Source: an uncultured Atopobium sp. (lineage in GTDB: Bacteria > Actinomycetota > Coriobacteriia > Coriobacteriales > Atopobiaceae). Taken from it: 55,988 nt of DNA. The stretch is taken from positions 1-55,988 of the forward strand of contig CALKTD010000005.1 of NCBI GenBank assembly GCA_937997345.1, in the 5' to 3' direction. How positions within the stretch are numbered: position 1 is the first letter of the stretch; every line of letters starts with the position of its first letter. The notes under the pieces were generated by a model. The model saw nothing but the letters and a program-made list of their open reading frames with translations. It made no database searches and had not been told where the DNA came from. A program made the translations under genes and the position numbers. Shown piece by piece: positions 7,962 through 15,671 of this stretch.

Positions 7962-9080
7962 TTAGAGAACGCTACGGAATGGAACGTTTGGCTCGTGATC
8001 GAAGCAATCATGGAAGCCACGATCATGATGGTAAGCAAAGCGGTCCTTATCCTGTGGATAGGTGTAGTGACCACCAACCTCCCAGAAGAATGGGTGGAAC
8101 TTGTAGTCAAGGCGATCCTTACGCATGTCCCAAAGAACCTTAATCTCCTGGACGTCAGCCTGGAAGTTAGTCCAAACATCGTGGTGAATTGGGATAACAA
8201 CCTTGGACTGAAGAGCCTCAGCCATGCGAAGCATATCGGTTGCTTCCATCTTGTCCTGGATACCAATTGGGTTGCAGCCATAAGCGCCAAAGCAGACGTC
8301 TACGCCACCAAACTCCTTAGCGATGTCTTTGCCGTGCTTAGCAAAGTAAATGGAGTAATGAGAATCGCCAGAATGATAAATGTTTCCACCAGGGGTGACA
8401 AAGAGGTAGTTAACTGCCTTCTCATCCATGTCCATTGGGCACTTGCCCCAGAGGTCTGGACGGTTCTCAGAAGTATCAGTAGTGGTAACGATGATGGTGC
8501 GGTCAAAGGAATCGTATGCAACAATCTCCATGTCCTTGACCTTGACGCGGTCGCCTGGCTTAACAACGATGCACTGCTCGCGTGGAACGCCCCAGCCAAC
8601 CCAAATGTCAACTGCATCCTTAGGACCAATAAAGGGAACAGGAATCTCTTTGCCATTCTCGTCAATAGTGGTCATGTTGTTGTTAACAACGTGAGCCGCA
8701 AGCTCCTTGGACATGTGGTCCTGGTGAATGTGAGTTACCACAACAGCGTCAAGGTTCTTGATAGCAAATGGATCAATAACAAAGGGGACGTTGCGCAGGT
8801 TTGGCTGCATCTTACGAACGCCAGCCATGTTTGCCATCTGGTGACCAGGCTTCATAAGGCCGTCACCGTGGGTGCGCTTACCATTGCCTGCCCAGAAGTC
8901 AACAGCAACGTTTGCTCCACCAGGAGTCTTAAACCAAATACCAACGCAGCCGAGCCACCACATCTCAACCTGGCCTGGCTCTACTACGGCATTGTCAATC
9001 TCTTCGTTGAGCCAAGTTCCCCACTCAGGAAAGGTACTCATAATCCAACTGTCGCGTGTGACGTCTTTCAAATCTGCCAT
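7962..9080 (-). CDS. ulaG: L-ascorbate-6-phosphate lactonase UlaG
   Basis: 372 aa metallo-beta-lactamase-fold enzyme. Its N-terminus SWIMSTFPEWGTWLNEEI and WWLGCVGIWFKTPGG match UlaG. The metal site is VVTHIHQDHMS (about 138-148). GDSHYS and IPIHHDVWTNF give further ligands. UlaG opens the lactone ring of L-ascorbate 6-phosphate to give 3-keto-L-gulonate 6-phosphate. An AAAGGAG ribosome site precedes the ATG. It lies downstream of the PTS genes and the unassigned propeller-like gene. The product's usual next enzyme, the UlaD decarboxylase, is not encoded in the operon. Confidence 0.95.
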   Translation of the reverse strand: MADLKDVTRDSWIMSTFPEWGTWLNEEIDNAVVEPGQVEMWWLGCVGIWFKTPGGANVAVDFWAGNGKRTHGDGLMKPGHQMANMAGVRKMQPNLRNVPFVIDPFAIKNLDAVVVTHIHQDHMSKELAAHVVNNNMTTIDENGKEIPVPFIGPKDAVDIWVGWGVPREQCIVVKPGDRVKVKDMEIVAYDSFDRTIIVTTTDTSENRPDLWGKCPMDMDEKAVNYLFVTPGGNIYHSGDSHYSIYFAKHGKDIAKEFGGVDVCFGAYGCNPIGIQDKMEATDMLRMAEALQSKVVIPIHHDVWTNFQADVQEIKVLWDMRKDRLDYKFHPFFWEVGGHYTYPQDKDRFAYHHDRGFHDCFDHEPNVPFRSVL

Positions 9081-9205
9081 TACGCGCTCCTTTCTATAAA
9101 CATAGGACTAGTACTTTGATGCATATGCCGGTAATTTGAGCGGCGCTCAGGACTTTGCCTGCATGTTCAGAAGCTCATCCTGAGCGCTCGCTACAAAACG
9201 CAGCC

Positions 9206-10261
9206 CTACTCCACTACTTTGTAGAGAGCCAGCTGGTCTGTCTCACGATATGCAGCAACAATGTAATCGCTGCCGTCATGCCTATACACCATGCAGTTTG
9301 CTGGTCCGAGGTCGTGGTCGATAACGTCTACGGTGTACTCACCGTCAACGTATCTAACAAGCAACAAATCGCGACCATCTTTACGGTTGCCAATGACTGC
9401 ACACTTCTCGCCATTAAGGTCTGCTGCCCAAAGCGCGTGAAGGAAGCTGCGCTTCTGCGGGTCACACCAAACCTGCTCGTAGCGATCGCGAGTCTGGCCC
9501 TCATGCCAAATTGCCAGCGTGTCACCGTGGAACTTGGAGAAGGTAAGGATCTCCAGCTTTCCGTCGCCGTCAAAGTCTGTAGCAACAATATCGCTTGTTG
9601 GCTGGACCAGAAGGCAGGTGACATCCCAAGCACCTTGAGGGGTGGTTGGTGGCACATATCTAAACACGCCTGCAGCGGTTGAGATCAAAGCATACGATTT
9701 ATCAGGTGCAGTCCAGAATCCATGGTTCTGAACCTGATAGTTAGCAACACAAGTCAGCTTAAGCTGGTTGTCTGCCGTGTACTGCTCAAGGTTATCGCTC
9801 AAAGGAGCGGCCCAAACAGCACCTGGAGTGCGCCAATCATCCTTGACGCCCGTCTCAGCTCCACCTTTGATAGAGCAAGCAAGAACCCAAAGCTGACCGT
9901 CAGCAGCCTTTAGGATGCCAAAACGGTGAACATAAGGAAGGTCGCAGAGAATCTGCTCAGACCAAGAACCGTCTGCCTGCTTGGTATAGGATGCAATTGC
10001 CGCATCGTCTCCACCAAAGTTTGGCGAGAAGAACTTGCGAGTTGCGAGGAACTGATCTTTCCTGCCAGGGACCTGTGTAATGGTCATGACGCCGCCAGGG
10101 CCCGGAGCAACAGTCTCCAGAGGCTCACCATCAAGCGTAAAGCGACGGATTGGACCGTCCTTCTCGACGGCAGCTAAAAAGCTTGGTGTGTCTTCTCCCT
10201 CAAACATGCCAAGTGCATAGCACTTAGGCATCTTGGCAAGAATTTTCTTTTCAAAAGTCAT
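9206..10261 (-). CDS. unassigned FG-GAP/beta-propeller-like protein in the ascorbate operon
   Basis: 351 aa; I do not recognise a characterised family. It has no signal peptide or membrane segment, so it is probably cytoplasmic. The sequence is a run of short beta-strand-like blocks with WxxxxL and GxxxxL patterns. A calcium-type FG-GAP/VCBS motif DFDGDGKLEIL lies near residue 250, followed by AADLNGEKCAVIG, a second likely blade of the same type. This suggests a seven- or eight-bladed propeller. It sits between the PTS IIB and UlaG genes and is co-oriented with them. A role in the ascorbate pathway (lactonase, carbohydrate-acid binding or a replacement activity) is inference from context only. 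Confidence 0.75.
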   Translation of the reverse strand: MTFEKKILAKMPKCYALGMFEGEDTPSFLAAVEKDGPIRRFTLDGEPLETVAPGPGGVMTITQVPGRKDQFLATRKFFSPNFGGDDAAIASYTKQADGSWSEQILCDLPYVHRFGILKAADGQLWVLACSIKGGAETGVKDDWRTPGAVWAAPLSDNLEQYTADNQLKLTCVANYQVQNHGFWTAPDKSYALISTAAGVFRYVPPTTPQGAWDVTCLLVQPTSDIVATDFDGDGKLEILTFSKFHGDTLAIWHEGQTRDRYEQVWCDPQKRSFLHALWAADLNGEKCAVIGNRKDGRDLLLVRYVDGEYTVDVIDHDLGPANCMVYRHDGSDYIVAAYRETDQLALYKVVE

Positions 10262-10290
10262 TAAAGTGCTCGATTCTTTAGAAACCTAAA

Positions 10291-10599
10291 CTATGCGGAA
10301 AACTTCTCTGCAGCGCCGGTTTCCTTGAGCTTCTCTTCCATCTCTGCGTCAGAAAGAACGTTGCGCAAACCAATGACGGTAACGCCAGCCTTAGCAGCAT
10401 CGTCATACATGTTCAGGAAGTTAAGTGGTGCAAAAACAATGTCATACTGACGAGCAGAGCTTACGCCCTCGGAAAGTGCGCAGTGGTGAATCTTATCGAC
10501 ACCCATGTTGAGCTTCTGAGTGACGCGCTCAGCGGTCATCTTCATCATCAGGGAGGTACCTGCGCCGTTTGCACATGCGACCAAAATCTTTGCGTTCAT
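10291..10599 (-). CDS. ulaB: PTS ascorbate-specific IIB component (UlaB type)
   Basis: 102 aa. It begins MNAKILVACANGAGTSLMMK; Cys9 in the P-loop-like CANGAGTS is the predicted phosphorylation site, as in the lactose/ascorbate IIB fold. The protein relays phosphate from the IIA protein to ascorbate bound by IIC. The start at 10599 was chosen because AAGGAG lies 6-7 bases upstream and the family starts there; the longer frame adds only five residues. The gene lies 165 bases beyond the IIC gene, with a strong hairpin in the gap. Confidence 0.93.
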   Translation of the reverse strand: MNAKILVACANGAGTSLMMKMTAERVTQKLNMGVDKIHHCALSEGVSSARQYDIVFAPLNFLNMYDDAAKAGVTVIGLRNVLSDAEMEEKLKETGAAEKFSA

Positions 10600-10721
10600 G
10601 TTGACTCCTTCGATCAAACAAACTGATTACGGACACATTGTATTTGTACCCATTTGGGCGCTATGCCGATTGCTTTTAAAGCAAATACCACATTAAACAA
10701 TGTGCCGAGTATTACTAATAA

Positions 10722-10749
10722 CCCTGAGCAGATGGGGGTCTGCTCAGGG
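10722..10749 (-). other. hairpin in the ulaA-ulaB gap
   Basis: Perfect 11-bp arms CCCTGAGCAGA / TCTGCTCAGGG with a 6-base loop, just past the IIC stop codon. The minus strand continues TTATTAG, not a real T-run. It is therefore more likely an mRNA-stability or processing element that sets IIC versus IIB levels than a full terminator. Confidence 0.6.
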
Positions 10750-10764
10750 TAGGAAGAAAGAGGG

Positions 10765-12276
10765 CTACTTGCTTTCCGCACTAGCTGCGGTGGCCTTCTG
10801 TGCACGGATTTCCTTGCACTTCTGGTAATCCTCAACTTCCATGAAGTACGTGTCTTTGTTTGCACGGTACTGGAGCTGTGGGATTGCGATAAGAGCGATA
10901 ACAACAATTGCGAGACCTGCGTAGGACAGGAACTTCATGACGCCGGTCATGATTGGCCAGACAACTGCCCAGTCCCACATACCAAGGTATCCACCGTATG
11001 CAGCCATGCCAACCCAGCCAGCGATAAGAGCTGAACCAAAGACCTGGAGAAGACCAGAGATGAAAGGCATGATAAGAACTGCACGGAGGCCGCCCTTGTT
11101 GTTTGCATAAACGCCAATAGTAGCGTTATCGAAGAACAGTGGAACAAAGCCTGCAATAACAACAACTGGGGACTTCAGAAGCAGCAGAGCTGCGATTGCC
11201 AGGAACTGGCCAGCTGCACCCATGAGGAAGCCGAGGGTAACTGCGTTTGGAGAACCAAAGCCATAGGTAACAGCACAGTCAACACCTGGGACGGAACCCT
11301 TGAGGAGCTTGTTAGAAATACCCTGGAAGGAGTTGGTGAGCTCAGTAACGAAGGTACGAACACCAAGCTGCAGGATAGAGAGGTAAACAGCAAACTGGAA
11401 GGAAGTGGTCATGATGTAGAAGAAGAAATCCTGACCTGGCTTCATGAACTTGTTCTCAAGCAGGAAGTCCTGGCCAAGAACAGCAAGGATGACACCAAAG
11501 AATGCTGTCATGAGAATTGCAGTTGCAACGAGGTTCTCGTTAAAGATCTTCAGGAAGCCTGGGAGCTCGATGTCCTCAATGCGCTTGGACTCCTTCTTAG
11601 AGTGCTTAGAGAGCCACTCGGAAGCCTTGGATGCGCAGTAAACGCCAAACATCTGCTGGTGAGCAATGGTAAGGCCAGCACCGTCGGTGAGGTCCTGAGT
11701 AGGTCCAATACAAAGGTTGGAGCCAACTGCCCAGTAAAGGCCAAGAAGAACGGTCATAACTGCAAGGATGGTAACGTCGTTAAGCTGTGGGAAGCAGAAA
11801 AGGATAAGCCAAAATGCAGTTGCTGCCTGCTGAACCTGGACGTGACCAGTAGTAAAGATTGCGCGAAGCTTAGTCTGCTTCTTAAAAGCAACCAGAACAA
11901 TGTTCAGAATGAAAGCAAAGAGCAGAAGAAGCATAACGGAGGAGAAGGAACGACCTGCGATAAACTCAGGAGCGTTAGATGCCTCCATGCCTGCCTGTAC
12001 TGCGTTCTGGCCAAAGTATGGGTCAATGACCATTGCAGAAAGGTTGAAGCGAGCCTCAAGTCCAACAAGAACTGGACGGAATGCAGTTACCAGGCCGCCG
12101 GAACCAACCAGGAGGATCTGATAACCAATGACTGCCTTAAGGAAGCCAGCGAGTACGTCGTACCACTTCTTCTTAAGAAGAATGTAGCCGATAGCAACAA
12201 TCAAACCAATGAAATAGGCTGGCTGAGTCAAGAAGTTGCTCGCAAACCATTTCCAAATACCAAGAACAATATCCAT
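10765..12276 (-). CDS. ulaA: PTS ascorbate-specific IIC permease (UlaA type)
   Basis: 503 aa with about ten or more hydrophobic segments. It begins MDIVLGIWKWFASNFLTQPAYFIGLIVAIGYILL and contains VGSGGLVTAFRPVL, GPTQDLTDGAGLTIAHQQMFG and VDCAVTYGFGSPNAVTLGF, all typical of the ascorbate permease. The C-terminal tail is charged and ends in an Ala/Lys-rich stretch. UlaA moves L-ascorbate across the membrane while it is phosphorylated by IIB. The start at 12276 has AAAGGGG upstream. The protein is somewhat longer than the E. coli protein of about 465 aa. Confidence 0.95.
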   Translation of the reverse strand: MDIVLGIWKWFASNFLTQPAYFIGLIVAIGYILLKKKWYDVLAGFLKAVIGYQILLVGSGGLVTAFRPVLVGLEARFNLSAMVIDPYFGQNAVQAGMEASNAPEFIAGRSFSSVMLLLLFAFILNIVLVAFKKQTKLRAIFTTGHVQVQQAATAFWLILFCFPQLNDVTILAVMTVLLGLYWAVGSNLCIGPTQDLTDGAGLTIAHQQMFGVYCASKASEWLSKHSKKESKRIEDIELPGFLKIFNENLVATAILMTAFFGVILAVLGQDFLLENKFMKPGQDFFFYIMTTSFQFAVYLSILQLGVRTFVTELTNSFQGISNKLLKGSVPGVDCAVTYGFGSPNAVTLGFLMGAAGQFLAIAALLLLKSPVVVIAGFVPLFFDNATIGVYANNKGGLRAVLIMPFISGLLQVFGSALIAGWVGMAAYGGYLGMWDWAVVWPIMTGVMKFLSYAGLAIVVIALIAIPQLQYRANKDTYFMEVEDYQKCKEIRAQKATAASAESK

Positions 12277-12366
12277 TAATACCCCTTTCAAAGGGTCCTA
12301 CATACTTACCTTCTGCAGCCCACACTACAAAAGGAAATCCTCAATTACGTGCCCAAACGGGCGTGC

Positions 12367-12825
12367 TTACTCGGAGATAAGCTCGTCGATCTCCAAGAGT
12401 TCTTCTGGAGACTGAATATTCTTCAGGCGCTCAAGAACCTCTTCATTCATAAGGACCTGAACAAGCATCTGCATATTCTTAAGGTGTGCTTCCTGATCGG
12501 TTGCGCTCAGAGTAAAGAAGGTCTTAACCTGCTTCTCATCATCGCCATCCTCGAAGTTAACAGGAACATCGGAGTGCATAAAACCAATAGCAGTCTTGCC
12601 ATTAGAGCCAATGCGAGCAGTGGAGTGTGGCATTGCAACGTTTGGAACGATGACAATGTAAGGACCATACTTCTCTACACACTCGATAATGTCGTCCGCA
12701 TACTCTGAATTGACTGTTCCATCAGCCTCCAGTGGTTTGCAGCACTCTCTAATAGACTCTTCCCAAGTCATAGGGGTCTTTACGAATGCATAATGCTTCT
12801 GCTCGTAAATATCGCGAAGTAACAT
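12367..12825 (-). CDS. ulaC: PTS IIA component, mannitol/ascorbate family (UlaC type)
   Basis: 152 aa of the PTS IIA type 2 family. The phospho-accepting histidine is His67 in IVPNVAMPHSTAR. The motif ECVEKYGPYIVI and the C-terminal helix LKNMQMLVQVLMNEEVLERL fit. It takes phosphate from HPr and passes it to UlaB. The ATG at 12825 is preferred over a GTG three codons earlier because GAGAGGAG then has a normal spacing. It is the first gene of the operon, about 90 bases below the permease start; the divergent regulator gene lies some 560 bases upstream. Confidence 0.93.
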   Translation of the reverse strand: MLLRDIYEQKHYAFVKTPMTWEESIRECCKPLEADGTVNSEYADDIIECVEKYGPYIVIVPNVAMPHSTARIGSNGKTAIGFMHSDVPVNFEDGDDEKQVKTFFTLSATDQEAHLKNMQMLVQVLMNEEVLERLKNIQSPEELLEIDELISE

Positions 12826-13383
12826 GCGATTCACTCCTCTCCAGTAGACTACTGTGAATCTTCTCCTTGTGTTGGACTATACCAAGACCACACAAGAGCA
12901 CATCGCTTAATGACAAATACTTGAATCTTCTGAACGCTTCAACAATTAGATAAATAATTTATATGACATTTGACTTGCCGTATAACAAATTTCCCTATTT
13001 ATTGAACGTTTAGAACGTTTTACCAATCGAATCGATAATGTTAGTATAACTAAAGTTGGGAGTTAAGCAATACTTATCTATGCTCACTTTAGAGATTTAC
13101 GTCATAAAAACCGTTGACCGTTAAAAAATATCCGTTTAAGTATTCAAAATGTTCATTGAATAGGGTAAGATAAACTCAGATCTACTGAAAAGCGTCTACA
13201 CAATTGTTCGAGAACCGTTCAAAAGGTGCTATCAATTTGTACGATGTTTTTCACAGAACTGAATTAGTTAAATGTCTTTATACGAACTTCTCGCGAGCAA
13301 TCGGGTTTCTCGCCAGCGCGTCTTTGAAAAGCTTGCAACTAGTTCTACAGGTTTATCAGCAGTTGAGTTCTATTGGGGGATTC
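12826..13383. promoter_or_regulatory. divergent control region of the ascorbate operon and its regulator
   Basis: AT-rich 558-bp gap. On the minus strand a -10-like TATAGT (plus ACTATA at 12874-12879) precedes ulaC. Several half-sites of the type GAACGTTT/CGTTCAA occur. These include the direct repeat GAACGTTTAGAACGTTT near 13000-13016 and an imperfect inverted repeat TTGTTCG...CGTTCAA at about 13203-13221. They are candidate operators for the divergent DeoR-type regulator. A copy of the GGCGAGAAACCC word lies at 13303-13314. No gene is seen; a longer upstream frame of the regulator is judged untranslated. Confidence 0.5.
13303..13314 (-). repeat. copy of the GGCGAGAAACCC word in the ulaR leader
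   Basis: Plus strand GGGTTTCTCGCC, about 70 bases upstream of the regulator start codon, in an otherwise AT-rich region. A related TTCTCGCGAG lies at 13288. Confidence 0.65.
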
Positions 13384-14148
13384 ATGGCCACAAGTCATTC
13401 ATTTGTAGCATCACGCAGAAGCTCGATCATGAGTCTTCTTGAACAATACCGTCAGGTTTCCGTCAGCGATCTTGCCGAAAGATTTGAAGTTTCTTCGCTT
13501 ACCATCCGTCGCGATCTTGACGAACTCGAAGCTCAAGGTCTCATTTCTCGAAGCTATGGCATGGCCACATTGCTTGATCCACTCTCGACTGGACTCAGCT
13601 CTAACCAGGTAACCGCGAAGTTCAAGCTTGCCCAGGCCGCCGCCAAGCTGATTAAAGACGGCGATACGGTCTTCATTAACACCAGCTCAACCGCTATAAA
13701 AGTTCTGGAATTCATCACCGCCGAGAACATCACGGTTGTTACCAATAACGGAAGCGTTCTGGCCGCCGACTATCCCCCATCGATGACCGTTTTGGTTACG
13801 GGCGGAGAAGTTCGACCAGCTAAGAAGTCTATGACCGGCGATTTTGCGCTTGCTTCGATCAATCAGATTCGCGCCGCGAAATGCATTTTGGGGTGCTCAG
13901 GAATTTCCGCTGAGCGCGGCCTTACCACGCTGGTCTCAAACGAGATGCGCGTGAACTCGCTGATGCTTAAGCACTCTGAGCAGCACATTGTCCTGGCCGA
14001 CGCAAGCAAGTTGGGCGTCAACTCCAGCTTCCAATATGGATCGCCTGCTGATATCGACGTACTTATGACGGACGAATCCGCATCGATTTCGCAGGTAGCA
14101 GCACTCGAAGCTGCCGGCGTTCGTAAGGTTGTTCGCGTGGGCCTGTAG
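13384..14148 (+). CDS. DeoR-family transcriptional regulator, probable UlaR
   Basis: 254 aa. An N-terminal helix-turn-helix, RRSSIMSLLEQYRQVSVSDLAERF then SSLTIRRDLDELEAQGLISR (about 10-55), is followed by a sugar-phosphate isomerase-like sensor domain with FINTSSTA, VVTNNGSV and GCSGISAERGLTT. This is the standard DeoR/UlaR architecture. The ATG at 13384 has GGGGGA upstream and gives the usual family length; the frame is open for another 180 bases upstream but contains a repeat and no domain. Being divergent from the ascorbate operon, it is inferred to repress it and to sense a sugar phosphate. Confidence 0.88.
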   Translation: MATSHSFVASRRSSIMSLLEQYRQVSVSDLAERFEVSSLTIRRDLDELEAQGLISRSYGMATLLDPLSTGLSSNQVTAKFKLAQAAAKLIKDGDTVFINTSSTAIKVLEFITAENITVVTNNGSVLAADYPPSMTVLVTGGEVRPAKKSMTGDFALASINQIRAAKCILGCSGISAERGLTTLVSNEMRVNSLMLKHSEQHIVLADASKLGVNSSFQYGSPADIDVLMTDESASISQVAALEAAGVRKVVRVGL

Positions 14149-14276
14149 AACTGCTACGGCTACGTGCGTTGGACGACGAGATTCAGCTTCAATCGAATGT
14201 TTCCACTGCTGTAGTCCATCGATTCTCTCGCCCAGCAAAGAAGACATCAAAATTTAAACTACCATGATACGAAAAT

Positions 14277-14308
14277 ATTCACTCTCATGAATATTCATGA
14301 GAGTGAAT
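14277..14308. repeat. 32-bp perfect palindrome
   Basis: Two 16-base arms, ATTCACTCTCATGAAT and its exact complement, meet with no spacer. It lies 129 bases past the regulator stop codon and is followed by an A/T-rich run with TTTTTT at 14326. It may form a cruciform or act as a terminator or binding site. Confidence 0.85.
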
Positions 14309-14325
14309 TCATCTGTATGCATAAA

Positions 14326-14511
14326 TTTTTTAGAAGCCTATTTTTGGCGTTTTGAAAACACAGCAAAGTCACTTATTCTGCAAAATTGACCCTCAAAAGT
14401 CCTATTTTTCTCAGAATATCGTCATTTGCTGTGTTTTTTAGGGCTGTAAGTTATGCTTTTGGCTCTGTATATACAGATTATCTTACATAGGTGTGTTCGG
14501 GCTTCTAAAAA
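14326..14511. repeat. nested inverted repeats
   Basis: Outer arms TTTTTAGAAGCC (14327-14338) and GGCTTCTAAAAA (14500-14511) are exact complements. Inside them AAAACACAGCAAA (14355-14367) and TTTGCTGTGTTTT (14425-14437) are also exact complements. Within those, TATTCTG and CAGAATA pair again. The set would fold into one long interrupted hairpin. No open frame was found. It looks like a non-coding mobile-type or regulatory palindromic element. Confidence 0.7.
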
Positions 14512-14539
14512 CGTGTAGATTATCCGACATAAGTGTGTT
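14474..14539 (+). repeat. two direct copies of a 24-bp dispersed element
   Basis: Copies at 14474-14497 and 14516-14539 share the pattern (C/T)AGATTATCxxACATAxG followed by TGTGTT. The same element occurs three more times at 39090-39220. The second copy here has CCGACATAAG in the centre, as does the copy at 39197. Confidence 0.75.
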
Positions 14540-14566
14540 CTGACAGCATCAACGCTATCCAAACAA

Positions 14567-14592
14567 AAAGCCCCGCCAACTGGCGGGGCTTT
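14567..14592 (-). terminator. intrinsic terminator of yebC
   Basis: Perfect 11-bp arms AAAGCCCCGCC / GGCGGGGCTTT with loop AACT. On the minus strand it continues TTGTTT after the final T-run, about 110 bases past the yebC stop codon. Confidence 0.85.
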
Positions 14593-14701
14593 GAAGTGCA
14601 GTTTTGTCGCCGGTTGTGATTTCGCGCTCGTCGCACGTCGCGCTCGTCGCGCTCATCATGCTCGTCGCTCATCGCACATCGCGCGGCGCGAACCAGAGAG
14701 C

Positions 14702-15499
14702 TTACTCCTCCTCGAGAGCAGCAGCAATCTCGTCGGTGATGTTCATGGTGCTATAGACGTTCTGAACGTCGTCGAGCTCGTCGAGCTTATCGATAAGACG
14801 CTGAACCTTCTTTGCATCAGAAACGGAGACGTCAGTTGGGGTGGTTGGAACCATAGTAAGTTCGGAACCCTTAACCTCAATACCCTGAGCCTCGAGGCCC
14901 TTCTGGACATCCTGCATCTTGTCGTATGCAGTCCAGACAATCCACTGATCGCCGGCATCCTCGTAGTCGTTTCCGCCAGCCTCAGCAACTGCCATCATGA
15001 ACTCGTCCTCGTCGACAGCGTTCTCGCGGTCAGCAACCTTCTTCTCCTCGGAGACAATAACCTTGTCAACTGCGATGGAGCCCTTACGCTCAAACTGGAA
15101 CGCAACGGAACCAGCGGTACCAAGATTGCCGCCAGAGTGAGTAAATGCGGAACGAACGTCTGCTGCGGTGCGGTTCTTGTTGTCAGTCAGGCAGTCAACG
15201 TAAACTGCAACGCCTGCAGGACCGTATCCCTCGTAAACGATCTCCTCGTAAACGGCAGCATCAGCACCAGCGCCAAATGCCTTATCGATAGCGGCCTGAA
15301 TCTTTGCGTTAGGCATGGAAACCATGCGAGCACGGGCAACAGCGGCAGACAAGCTAGCGTTGTTGTCCGGATTTGGGTCGCCACCCATCTTTGCAGCAAC
15401 AGTAATGTTGCGAGAAAGCTTAGAGAACAGCGAGGAACGCTTAGCGTCGATAGCTGCTTTCTTGTGCTTGGTTGTAGCCCACTTAGAGTGTCCGGACAT
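14702..15499 (-). CDS. yebC: YebC/PmpR family protein
   Basis: 265 aa. It starts MSGHSKWATTKHKKAAIDAKR and continues with FSKLSRNITVAAKMGG, the invariant head of the family. Later NAKIQAAIDKAFG and YEGYGPAGVAVYVDCLTDNKNRT are seen. The usual family length is about 240-250 aa; an acidic stretch near 165-185 and the C-terminal EEE tail account for the excess. YebC-type proteins are cytoplasmic and were long annotated as DNA-binding regulators; some members have since been linked to relief of ribosome stalling at prolines. A GAAGGAG ribosome site precedes the ATG. It is transcribed alone, with its own terminator. Confidence 0.94.
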   Translation of the reverse strand: MSGHSKWATTKHKKAAIDAKRSSLFSKLSRNITVAAKMGGDPNPDNNASLSAAVARARMVSMPNAKIQAAIDKAFGAGADAAVYEEIVYEGYGPAGVAVYVDCLTDNKNRTAADVRSAFTHSGGNLGTAGSVAFQFERKGSIAVDKVIVSEEKKVADRENAVDEDEFMMAVAEAGGNDYEDAGDQWIVWTAYDKMQDVQKGLEAQGIEVKGSELTMVPTTPTDVSVSDAKKVQRLIDKLDELDDVQNVYSTMNITDEIAAALEEE

Positions 15500-15622
15500 T
15501 GCACTCTCCTTCTTTAGAGGTTCGAAAACCTAATTGTCACATTAGCCCTTATACGTTACATGAAATTGAGGGGCGAGAAAAGACTTATTTTGCAGATATG
15601 GAGACTTGCGCACGCCTGATGC

Positions 15623-15632
15623 CGAGAAACCC
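15623..15632 (+). repeat. copy of the CGAGAAACCC word upstream of yebC
   Basis: CGAGAAACCCGTGAG, preceded by GCC instead of GGC, in the gap between the fructokinase and yebC genes. A second word copy, GGCGAGAAAA, lies at 15572. Confidence 0.6.
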
Positions 15633-15671
15633 GTGAGCTCGCGGGCCATCACGTAAACGCAGTGAACGCTC

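Larger units (their letters stand above)
14149..14701. other. palindrome-rich intergenic region
   Basis: A 553-bp gene-free gap between convergent genes. It contains the 32-bp palindrome, nested inverted repeats, two copies of the 24-bp element and the yebC terminator. At about 14628-14690 it holds a GC-rich low-complexity run of CGCGCTCGTCGC-like units. Confidence 0.7.

Noticed and set aside
7890..9119. Plus-strand frame of 409 aa opposite ulaG
   Set aside because: Shadow of ulaG, which has intact metal-site motifs and a good ribosome site.
13204..13383. Upstream in-frame extension of the ulaR-like gene
   Set aside because: It adds no domain, contains the repeat word and lacks a ribosome site; the ATG at 13384 gives normal family length.
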